Source of the DNA: Yamagishiella unicocca | Taxonomy: Eukaryota; Chlorophyta; Chlorophyceae; Chlamydomonadales; Volvocaceae | Length of the DNA: 64,000 bases | Reading direction: 5' to 3' | NCBI GenBank assembly: GCA_003116995.1 | Contig: BDSL01000078.1 | Location: 124,001-188,000, forward strand | Shown here: piece by piece, positions 22,039-32,460 of the stretch | Numbering within the stretch: the stretch's first letter is position 1 | How the letters are laid out: each line of letters opens with the position of its first letter | The notes under the pieces: model-generated | Told to the model about the DNA's origin: nothing | Database searches by the model: none | Seen by the model: the letters and a program-made list of their open reading frames with translations, nothing else | Made by a program: the position numbers and the translations under genes

Positions 22039-25000
22039 ATGCGTTTCCTTCTGAAATTGGGGTTGTGGGGAGCTGTGTGGCCAGCGTTCCTTGTCGCCAG
22101 GACATTGGGCGAGGCGGGCGGCAGCTCGGCTATCGCCGTAAGGTCCGGGGAAGACTTAGTATTTGCATTGCAAAGCGAAAATATTTTGACAGCGCAACTG
22201 GTAAACAACATCCGGTTAGTGCGTAGCCACTGGCCGGATACGCCAATTCTACGCAAAACAAACTTCACCCTCAAGGGAGCTGGTGCCTCCACAGTACTTA
22301 TAGGTCGGTTCTTGTGCTGATTCATGCCGCGGGTGGCTCTCGTCTTGTTGCTGTCGTGCAAGGGGGTGCACGACTGCCCCGACTGCCCCCGGCTTGCCCC
22401 TTTCCCCCTGCCGGTCCTGAATCCAACGCTTTTTATTTTTTAACCAAATTGGGGTTACAAGGGATCACATTGATAAAAATGCGCCGGGCAATTGCAGGTT
22501 GGGTTTGACTAACGCCCTCCCTGCTACCTGAGATCTGAGGTTGGTTTGCATCCTCAACCTCCCAACCTCAAGCGTTTCCAACGGGGCGTTGCAAGCAATG
22601 GCGCCTGTGCAGCCTAGCCAAACTTTCCTGGCGTGAGCTCCATGCATGCCTCCATGCCGCATTCCTGTTCCTCAGGCCGGTTTGCGGGCACCAGAGCAAA
22701 GCCACATACAGCCCATGTACACCCTGCACCCGTACGAAGCCAGTATCCGTCTTCTTTCGTTTCACTATAACCCGCCTCGCAATGCCTGGCCGCTTGTGGT
22801 GTTAGCTCCCCTCCCGCGTTCCGCCCTTGCTGCTGCGCAGACTTTTCTTTCCTGATCTCCAGGCTGATGCTTGCGCCCGGTGTGGTCCTCACGATTCAGG
22901 ACGTCGAGAGCCGGTATGCACTTGGGCGAAAGGACGCGAGCGAGATCGGCTTCTAGTACCTGCTCCGGATAGAAGGTCCTTTTTGGGTTAGCTGGCTGGT
23001 CGTTGCCTACCAGAAAGCAGGCTTCGTTCACTTGTTCCCGGACTTGCGGCGATGAAAGAGCGGGGGACCAGAGGTGCGATCTGCGGCGTCCAGCGGGAGT
23101 CGTGCACCCACACGAAATGCCACGGTCGAACGGGAGCTGGTTCCCTGAAAGAATTGTACTCGTATCCCTGTCTTGCCGGTGTGGGCTGCTGGGCCACGAC
23201 CGCTTGCCTCCGTCCCCCGGGGAACCTCTGGCCGCAGGAATGCGCGGCGTAGCATCGGATTTGGCATCGACATCCTAACCGCCTCGCCTGGCGCTATCGT
23301 GGAGATGCGCGGCGTCGTTGTGTTTTCTTTCACCTGCCTGCCGCTTTCGGTACGTGGCCCCGTGGGCTCACCGACAGGAACCCTCAACGTGATGGTGCAT
23401 CTACCCATGAGAGGGAGGGCCTGCTCCGGTTTGCTGGTAGTATTGCTAACGGCAAAACCCGCCCGTCCCTGCGTGCGTACGCAACCGCACCTCACCCCGG
23501 CCCATTCCCGCACGTTCATGCCGTCGTCCTCACTTCTAAACCGCCTGGCCTTCGCCACCGCCTGCCCTTCGTCACCGCCTGCCCTTCGCCACTGCCTGCT
23601 GTCCACCGCAGTTACTGGTGCCGGCAATCCGCAGCTTCAGCCGCCCCACGGGGACAGAATGGGATCCTGCACACGAGACGCAACTGGTTTCGGAGGGCGG
23701 TCGCTGGTGTCGTACCACGCCCGCGCTTGCCCGGTGCTACGAAAGCAATCTCAATCTTATAAACGTGGTGCTGCCGATAGCCACGTACACCGGGAGCAAC
23801 TCCCACACCGGCGGATACACGCTGGTGGCGTACAACAGCACGGCGGTACGGCATGTGTGACGCGAGGGGGACGTGGGGGATGCGGGGCGGTGAGCCGTAC
23901 TTCAATGGCGCGGTAAACAAATAGGAAAGCGCACCGCTCGCCCGTTTACCGGTGCTTGTTATTGCCCATAGCTGCCCGCCTCAGGACTGGAGGCTATCCG
24001 TACCTACTGGCCGCCCACCCGAATGCCGACGGGCTCCAGGCAATTGGCGAGGTGCCTCACTCCCAGGCCCCAGATACCGGAATAACCGATGCATCGCCTT
24101 ATTCCCAGCCCACGCACGAGATCATCAAGCAACCCATACCAAGGTCCGCCTGCCCTCCTCCCCTCCCTCCCCACTCAGGTGTGCCAGGAAGCCGCCACCG
24201 TCGCGTGTTCACCGCATCAGGAGGGCTACGAAGAGTGCCTGACGAGTCGGCGGCAGAGGCTGTTCGAAGCCGATAACACGTGGGCGCTGCTGGGGCAGGT
24301 CGGCGAAAGCGACAGCGGGTTCCGGCAGAGAGGGGGTCAGGAGGGCCTCAGCAACGCGGAGTGCGCAGGCGTGATCATCGGCGGTAAGTGACCTACCTCA
24401 CTCGCGATGGATGAGTGCGCGCAGTGTGCTGGCACATTAGGCGTGGTTATTGTATTACGTAGTAAGCGTTGTAGGAGGAATGGAGCGGCTTCGCATGTGT
24501 AGCTACCTACCCCACACGAGCCCGGGGCCCGGGTAGGAGACTTGGGCTTCGCGCCCTTAATTAGGACCCGCCTAATGCTTTCATCACCCGAAAATCCGAG
24601 GGGATAAATGCGGGGTTCAGCGTCATTGCCGGGTCATGCACTATCTAGGGCGCGAATCCGCCGTAACAGCGGACATTGATATTTAGTTATTTACCCCATC
24701 GATTAGCAACTAGCTATCACCTAGGGCGCGAATCCGCCGTAACAGCGGACACTGATATTTAGTTATTTACCCCATCGATTAGCAACTAGCTATCACCTTT
24801 TATCCCCTCATCGACCGCGGGGATGGATATAGGTTCCAGGGATTGATGCATGGCACGCCGGTTAAGTACACTTATTAAGAGTTCTTATATTGAGTCGACG
24901 CCCATGTTGTCCGCATGACGTATGCCTCAGCTCCATATATCGGCTTCACACGCGGTCCATCATGCACGTCGGCTTGGGGAAAGGGCAGCCATAGAGTAAG

Positions 25001-25945
25001 CGTTTGGCAGCGGGGCCGATGTAAGAAACGATCCGGACTGTATGTTGGAAGGGACGTAAGCTCAAAGCAACGTCTCTTTTCGCCTCCATGCATAACTCTC
25101 CTCATTCAACAGCTGGGACAAACCCGCGCGCGCCCTCCCCGCTCCCCTCCCCTCTCCTCATCCTGTCGTCACGTGTCATGTCGCCCCTGCGTGTGTTGCC
25201 CCACTGCTGCAATCCTTGGGCTCGACGGCTCGACCGCAGCCACCGTGGGAGTGCTCCTCCTGGCGGCAGTGATTGCGGGGGCCGTGCTGCGGCACCTCCG
25301 CCGCATTGGCAGCCAGCAGCAGCCGGAAGTGGCCGCGAGGGTTCAGGTGGCGAAGCAGCCGTCTATGGCGGAGAGGGGTTCGAGCTGCGGTGGCTGCGCC
25401 AGCTTCGCTTTGGATGCGAGGAGCCCGAGCGCTCGGGGCGGCAAGGGGCAGGTAGCCGTTGAGGTGGTCGCCAAACCGACCGCCGCATCGGCTCCCATCG
25501 TGGAGCAGGTAAGCGGGGGGGGGAGACATGCATGGAGGTGGAGTGCATGGAGGCGGGGGCAGAGTGGGGGGCCCGGGTCGTGGTCTGTGTGTTGGGGGTC
25601 GGTGTGGCCAGGAGAGGAGGGCGCAAAAATGGACGTGGGCACTGCTGGGCTCAGCCGGGGTCACGGCGCCGGTAACTGGGTGGTGTGAGGTGGTGTGAGG
25701 TGTGTATCTACATCCAATCCACGGTATACCTCCATTTGCCGACTAGCTACCTTTTGCCTAGGGCGGAGGGACCACGCGTGTGCTGCCTCCCTAATGACCA
25801 CATGCACAAGCGTGCTCTTTTCCTCTTCGAACACGCTTGCTGCTCGCTTGCCCAGCCGCAGGGTATGGACAATGAGGCTATGGAGAACGTCCGCACATGG
25901 CTGGCGCACATCGTGGTGCCACCGCCGGCACCGCCGGGCCCATGA
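22039..25945 (+). CDS. Single-pass receptor-like protein, kinase-less paralog of the receptor kinase at 32461-40152
   Basis: Exons seen: 22039-22303, 22863-22913, 23238-23349, 23612-23845, 24179-24383, 25240-25508, 25862-25945. Phases match except between the first two, where one small exon (length 1 mod 3) is probably missing from my model. Residues 1-25 are a signal peptide (MRFLLKLGLWGAVWPAFLV). The ectodomain has LMLAPGVVLTIQDVESRNAR, IGFGIDILTASPGAIVEMRG, VFSFTCLPLS, WCRTT..ARCY, GGYTLVAYNSTA and a Cys-rich piece (VCQEAATVACSPHQ). It aligns piece by piece with the receptor kinase downstream and looks like a pectin-lyase-type beta-helix. The membrane segment is TVGVLLLAAVIAGAVLRHLR. The cytoplasmic tail is only about 110 residues and ends VRTWLAHIVVPPPAPPGP with a TGA stop. 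Role inferred: cell-surface receptor or co-receptor. Confidence 0.75.
24645..24796 (+). repeat. 76-bp tandem duplication
   Basis: Two adjacent 76-base copies beginning CTAGGGCGCGAATCCGCC; the only difference noticed is one base (CATTG versus CACTG). The array lies in the intron between exons 24179-24383 and 25240-25508 of the receptor-like protein gene. Confidence 0.95.
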
Positions 25946-27297
25946 GCGGCCCTTACTATCAACCTACCCACTATCTAGCCGCCTATCTTCGCGCCCGTCC
26001 AGCTACCTATCTAGCTCGTACACTTGGAGCAAGAGGAGGGGGTTACTGCGCCCGGCGCCCGGCGGGTGGCTCGAGGGTTCCATTGTCGGTGCTCGCTTTG
26101 TCGCTGCTGATAAGGAGCGGCATGGCGGCACTATGCCCATTGTTCAATGGTGTAGTCGTCACGGGGATGAACATGGATATGCTGTTTTGAGGCCCCAGCC
26201 ATCACATGCAGGAGGTCAGCTGCGCTCGCTTGTTTGCTTTGCCATTGCTGGCAATTTTTGGTGGGATTATTATTGGCACTAGCAGCCATTGACGGAACAG
26301 GTATACAGAAAGGCAAAATGCTTTCATTCAGCAGGTATGCTCAAACGCGGCTTGTGGGTTGCAAACAATTGCATGAATGTTCGAGCAAGAAGTTAGTTAA
26401 TCTAACAGTATGGGGGTATGAACAGGTGGTGATAAGTGCTCAAGCTAATGTTTGTTCGGTGCGGGACCTGATTGCGTGCCGTCAACGGTTAGTTGCTATT
26501 GGGTTAAATCGCGCCCATGCAGCTGAGCTCCGATCAAGGACAAGGCTGATTTACTAGTGTGCTGGATTTGGAACTGCATCTAGATGCGACGCAGTACTGC
26601 GAGTCCACGGTTAAGCGCTACACAGAACCTTGCGGGTCGGTAATAAGGTGTGTAGGGTTTATGTTAAGCGTATTGGCGAGGCGGAGCCGCTGGGCTCGGC
26701 AGGACGACGACGTTGCCCCCTCGAGAAGCTCGCCTGCAAGCAGGTGCATTTGCTGTGCCCAGCCATGTTCGTTTCCTCATAACGGAAGCTGCGAAGGCAA
26801 GAAGTAAGACGTAAGGCGGCGGGACGGTATTGATGAGATGGTCCGGGCGGTGTCGGGGTCTACCTGCCTGGGCACATTAGAGGATCAGACGAGGCCGGTA
26901 CAGTCATGCACCATCCAACGGTTATCGGACGTGTTGCGACTGCTGCTGCCTGCTGCGTACCGAAAGCACTCACTTGCATACCGTCACGTACGAAAATCGA
27001 GTTAAAACGGGCGTCGCGGTGCTGGCTATCTATCCATCTAGCTGGCTATCTAGATTGCTGGCGTCGGTACATTGGGTGCCGGACGAAGTTGCCGGACGCT
27101 ACGTCGCGTGCACCCTCTGGCAGTCCCTAATGTATTCGCGACTTCTCGCGCTGCACCACTGGCCCTGCGTCATTTTTTTGCGGCAGGGGTGTGTCGAGTG
27201 CGACCACACGTCTGGTGATTTGCGCTTGCTTGCTTGCTTAGTAAGGAAACCGGCAGTGCGGTTGTGTGTTGGGTTGTCGCTGGTTGTCGCGATGCTT

Positions 27298-27388
27298 GTG
27301 ATAAACAGCGAGCTGGTGATAAACAGCTAGCTGGTGATAAACAGCGAGCTGGTGATAAACAGCTAGCTGGTGATAAACAGCGAGCGAG
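27298..27388 (+). repeat. 18-bp tandem repeat
   Basis: Five copies of GTGATAAACAGCGAGCTG, alternating with a variant that has CTAG in place of CGAG. Confidence 0.95.
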
Positions 27389-27689
27389 AATATGCGTATT
27401 TGTCTGTGTGCCGCTGCTTACACAGCACCAGGAGGGAGGGGAGACGCACGCCTTGTACCATTGCGGCGCGCGTCCAACTTTTATTTACCATTTCCGTCCA
27501 ACTTTATGGAGCGCTAACGTGCGGTGCTATGCATGTTTCATATGGTAGTGTTATTTTGTTAGGGTTTTCATTGCTCGCGTGCTCGCGCTAGCTGCTTCAT
27601 GTGAGCAGTAGTAAATGGGATCGAGCAGAAAAGTAGTAATGTTACTGCTTCCGCGATTTACTAATGAAATGTATAACAGTGTCCGCAAG

Positions 27690-28260
27690 CCCGGGCGAGC
27701 TCTTATCGGGACCTCGTCGTACGAGAAGCCAGCGCTAGCAACCAACAGGCGCCCCAAAGATACAGGGAGAACAGGAAACCCGGCCGCGCTCAAGAGAGCG
27801 GGCACCACTAAAAAGGACAACCAAGGCCCACCGCAGGGAAAGCGGCGGGACCAGCCAGCCCGGACCGTTGGAACCCCCCCGGCGGCCCAGGAGGCACCAC
27901 CCACTCGCGGAAGAAGCCCAACCCGAAAAGCCAATCGGCGAAGAGAACTTTAGCAGACGGCCAGTCCCAGCAACCCAGGCCAAGAGAACACGGAAACGCA
28001 AAGCCGGGCAGGCGGCGGCCCAGGCACACCCACCAACACGGCCGCAGACAACGGAAACGACTAGGCGAAGCAAACGGCACTGGAGGAAACCCAAAAACAG
28101 CCCCTGACTCAGAAGGCAACAGGCAGCGGACAAGCGGCCCATGAACAGCGCCAGGCGGGAGCCGTTCAGGCCCCCTAGGGCAGTCAGGGTTCCGCCGGCG
28201 CAACGCTAGCGACCACCAAGCACATGGAGGAACGGGTGGGTGACCCCGACAGCACCCCGG
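27690..28260 (-). repeat. Dispersed repeat, copy B (inverted relative to copy A)
   Basis: The reverse complement matches 20600-21240 with many substitutions and small indels, ending in the same GCTGGCTTCTCGTACGACGA. Copies A and B face each other across the receptor-like protein gene. Confidence 0.7.
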
Positions 28261-28589
28261 TGGGCAAGACACCGCCTGCAGGCGTGACGCAGCCCGGAGC
28301 GTGTAGCGGCCGGGGTCCATCGCGTGGAGAGCGGCCATGGCGACAACATCCCCATCCCAAACACACTGCTCACAGCCAGGGGCCGCTTGCACCAGCCGTC
28401 ACCAGCCACAGCCCCGCACGGGCCAGCGGCCGAACACCAGCTGGCTGCAGCACTCACCGCCGCACCCAGCCGCTGTTGGTTGTTAGGACGGAGCTAGTGA
28501 AAATAACATACTGAGACAGCTCCGTCCTCCCGAGCTTGAGGACCCTGCTCTAACCTCTTGTCCGCCAGCGAACACAGGACAAGTTGCAG

Positions 28590-30300
28590 GCCCAATGACA
28601 GCCGATTCTTCGTTAAACACACACGACTTACGAGTCTTCGTTAAGGGTCTCGTAGGAGGCTACAAGGGGTCATTACGACTGCTCGTTAGTCGTTGCCGTA
28701 TGCTTTCAGACCCTTAAAACCTGTTTAAGGCGACATTTACAAATGAGGAATCTAATACGAGCAGCCACTGTGCTTTCTAACAAACATTACCGGGTACACC
28801 TGAGGAATCGGTGCATAGCCGAGACTAACCAATCAGTGATTATTTATGCCATTAATTACTGTGGTACCGGTTGCGCAGCCAATTGTACCGTCTAAGCGAC
28901 TTCCGCTCCCGTGGCAGATCCAATAACCAAAAGCACACATAGGAGCGTTATTATCCGGAATTGTGGCGTCGGCGACCGGCCCGGGCGTCGGCTCGTCGCG
29001 CAGCCAAATGTACCGTCCTAAGCCATTTCCGCTCCCGTGACGTATTCTGCAATAAAAACCACACAGAATTGCTCTTATCCGATATTGCGATGCCAGCGAC
29101 CGGACCGGTTGCGCAGCCAAATGTACCGTCCTAAGGCACTTCCGCTCTTCCGCCGCAACGAAAAGTATACCCTAGTATACAGACTGTGCCGACCAAGTAT
29201 CAGTATGCTACATTATTGCCGCTCTTAACTAATAATGTTGCACTATTTAGGTGATGATGGGCGTGGATTCTCGCACTGTCCTAAGATGCCGTCGTCAAAG
29301 GCCGTTAAGACGCGTAACGCCTTCGTAAACGGTAACGACTTACGACCTTTCGTAACGGTCCTCTTAAGAGGTCATAATGCATTTAGGAGTGTCGTCTAAA
29401 AAGGGGCGGAATAGTCGTAAACGTTAACGACTTAGGAGACACCTTGTAGCCTGTTACGAGACCCTTTACGAAGGCTCGTAAGAAGGCTCGTAAACCTTTT
29501 AGGGTTCTCTTAATAGCCTCTTACGAAGAAGATAGCCATTTCCGCAGAAGGTCGGGCCTAATGTACTTGTAGTCATCGGGTCTCCTGCCTGCCCGGTGGG
29601 TGGTGCGGCTAGCGGCCTTGTAGGAAACAATGCAGCAATGGTCGAATGGACGGGTCTGATGCAAGTTAACTTGACGGCACGTGTTTTAGGCAAGGATAGA
29701 CTAGAACGGCCTGCGGCAACGACTGAGCGGACCGGTCTGATGCAAGTCAACAGGTTTGATCAGGCCGGTCTTCGTCTACGGCAGTTATAGACCGAACCGA
29801 TTTGGTGCAATTGGGTTCAACCGGACCGGATCGGTCATAGGCAAGGTGCGACCGGACCGATTATAGGTAGGCTAGTAAGCAAGGATGAAGGATTGAACCA
29901 TGTTACGACAACGAATAACAATGGACGAACTCGAATACCCTCAACCCGGCGTAATACCTGCATAATAAGACTGTATGTTACAAGGCCAGGACTCCTATTA
30001 TCTTCTATTACGGCTCCTACAAGCCTATTACAAGCCGCTTAAGATGCTACGAGACCAGGACTCCTAACAGCCTTTAGACCTAGCTGGACCTAGAGAAGAC
30101 GACAGTAACTCAAAGCGTCGTAATAGACCGCGCCTCTGTTGTGATATACAGTCCTACCCTTTTACGATTTCTACACGCTTTTACAAGCCGTTTAATGGCT
30201 AGGACTTTAGACGTAGGGACGACGTTCCTCATCATGATCGTCGTAATACGTAGGTGGCGTTGTGGCCGTTAGCCTTTTACGACGATAGTTCCGGCTGTTG
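28590..30300. repeat. TTACGA/TCGTAA-rich degenerate repeat region
   Basis: Dozens of variants of TTACGA and its complement TCGTAA, often separated by TTAAG or CTTAA. Examples lie around 28627, 29290-29530, 30045 and 30160-30280. The composition is clearly lower in GC than the flanking genes. No coding frame is supported. Confidence 0.6.
28866..29150 (+). repeat. Imperfect repeat of about 113-126 bp
   Basis: Three occurrences of a block containing CGCAGCCAAATGTACCGTCC and a following CTTCCGCTC, at about 28868, 28994 and 29107, with related spacer sequence between them. Confidence 0.8.
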
Positions 30301-32460
30301 CAGAGAGGGCGGCCCATCTTTTGCTGTTTCATCCTCATGTACGTACCTGTGAATAGGGTCGTTGAGGGATTACAGTGAATATGCGCGGGCTGCTGGTAGA
30401 CAGCCGTCCCATCCTGCATGACGCGAAACCGTGAGAAGCTACTGCTGCAGCGAGCACGCAGCCTGCTGCTGCGTGCTTCCTTTGCCTATAGCATGGCAGC
30501 CTCTGCCAGCAGACGCAAGCGGTAGGAAATGAACGCATCAAGGAAATCTTACACCATCTTCCTCCACCAAAGTCGATGGCGGGGACACATCGATTTTGGT
30601 AAGGGAGCCGCCCTGCAATGAGGGAGGCGCCCTGCAAGCAAACCCCTGCATGAAGCGGAATTCGGCGAACGTAGGCAGGTACGTGCTGGTACGTGCGTAT
30701 GTAAACATCAGGTCCGCGCGGGCTTGAAGACACTGTAACATCTCATCACCAGGATCGTTGCATGAGTACCTGCTTGTCGGCGCATGCAGCCGGGCAGCAT
30801 GCGAGGATTACAAGGGAGCCAGAACGGCTACAAGCGCGGAAGCGCAACCAGGCGGGCCCGATGGGCCAGACCACGACACAGATCACTGGGCAAATGAGCC
30901 CGCCCTCACCGGCCGGGAAGGGGCAAAAGCCGAAGGCAGCCAAACACGAGGACACGGAGAAGGCAGCACGCACAACTCGAAGCCCGGGCAGGAGCAGGCA
31001 GGCTGATGCACCGACGCTATCTACGAGCGAGCACGTGTTTGGGTCAGGGCGGCGCATGCAGGCGAAGTCTGATGGCCTGGTTGCACACCCGGTCGGCTAG
31101 CTGCGTGTGTCAGCGATGATGGGGAAGAGAGACTCTCCCAGGCGGGGGTGGATGGAGGGTGGGCTTCGGCTTGTGGGGCGCGCGTATCATCATCAGCACC
31201 CGCCGCGCCGCCCCTCGCTCGTAAGAAAACTAACAGGGACCAGCCGAGCACCGACAGGCAAGGCTGCCGACCCCTGCTGCTGGCTGCGGCAGGGTTGAAG
31301 TGCCGCAGCAACAAATGACCCGGGTGCGGTGTTAACATGACAATGTATGAGTTGTATGGCGTACAAAGAGTATACGTGCAACTGTGTGTACAAAGAAGTC
31401 TCCAACGAAATCGCGACCTTCCGCCGCACGAATAGTGGTTAAGGCTCTGGCTCGTTTGACAAGTACGCCAAGGCGGGGTGGTAAACAGTACAATTTCTGG
31501 AATGATATGGTACCATTGTACGTGCCATGGTTCCATGGAGCAGCCCGTCGGCCGTCGTTCGTCGCTTGACGTACGAAACTCGAAGACGTCAAAAACGACG
31601 TAAGTAAGGCGTCGTGACGCAGTTAATCATCGTCTTGAATATATAGTGAGGTATTTTGTCCATTGTTGTATTTGTTGCTGCATTCTACGTACGCCGCGTG
31701 TCTGGCTCTAGAGTTATGAATGGTGCCATTGGGATGGTACCCTTGCTTACTGGGCTCTAGGACAGCGGTTGTGAATCTGCCTGTTACTAGGAGGCAGCCG
31801 GTAATGCGATGTGATAGATTCAGAATGATTAATCAATGTTATTTGTGTAAGCCTGGTAATACCAGTCCTTGGGGCCGGTGAGGCCGGTCCCCCGGTCATT
31901 TCAATTTTTTACGTCCGGTAGTACTTCCATAATCTTTCCAGACCTCCCCAAACTGGTGCACAATGTTCCAAAACAATGTCCAAAACACGAATTACCCGCG
32001 CGTCGGTTACACAGTACGGAATTTGACGTGCGTGGCCGCAATTCGGTGGAACTGTATGGCATAGACAAGTAGACGCGAAGAAACTCGGTTTATATTTGTG
32101 CGTTACAACATTTTGTACACTCAACGCTTAGACGATGGCGGATCCTAGGCTCCAACTGTGCACAAATATAACTTATGTTGCGAAATTGCATTCCGGTGCA
32201 CTGGAACCGTAGTCGCTGCGAGAATTTTGTGTGGCCAATCCCAAGGCAAATGCGCGGGTGAGGTAGACAACCCCGTCATCCATGCCCCTCATGGCTCAGG
32301 ACTACTCGCGAGCGTTGGCGCTGATTGTGGCGGTATGCCGCGTGCTGCTGAACTGCAGCAAACCATGAGCGCGCATAACTAGGCACGACGAGTCCCAGCC
32401 CAACGACAACGTGCGACGGGCAAGTGGGGCATCGCTCCGAACGGCAGGAGCTGACAGCCC

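Larger units (their letters stand above)
25946..32460. other. Repeat-rich gene desert between the paralogous receptor genes
   Basis: No supported gene in about 6.5 kb. It holds an 18-bp tandem array (27298-27388), repeat copy B (27690-28260), a roughly 120-bp imperfect repeat (28866-29150), long AT-richer stretches full of TTACGA/TCGTAA words (28590-30300), and ACCGGTCTGATGCAAGT-type repeats near 29640-29860. The basic, Pro-rich frames at 27615-28107 look like repeat translations, perhaps gag-like remnants. Confidence 0.6.

Noticed and set aside
23956..24142. Open frame reading TGGYPYLLAAHPNADGLQ as an extra receptor-like protein exon
   Set aside because: Its acceptor would need a phase-2 upstream exon, but the preceding exon ends in phase 0, while exon 24179 fits directly and matches the structure of the paralog.
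27615..28107. Basic Pro-rich frames as a histone-like or gag gene
   Set aside because: They overlap repeat copy B, lack splice structure and show no recognisable domain; kept only as possible transposon remnant.
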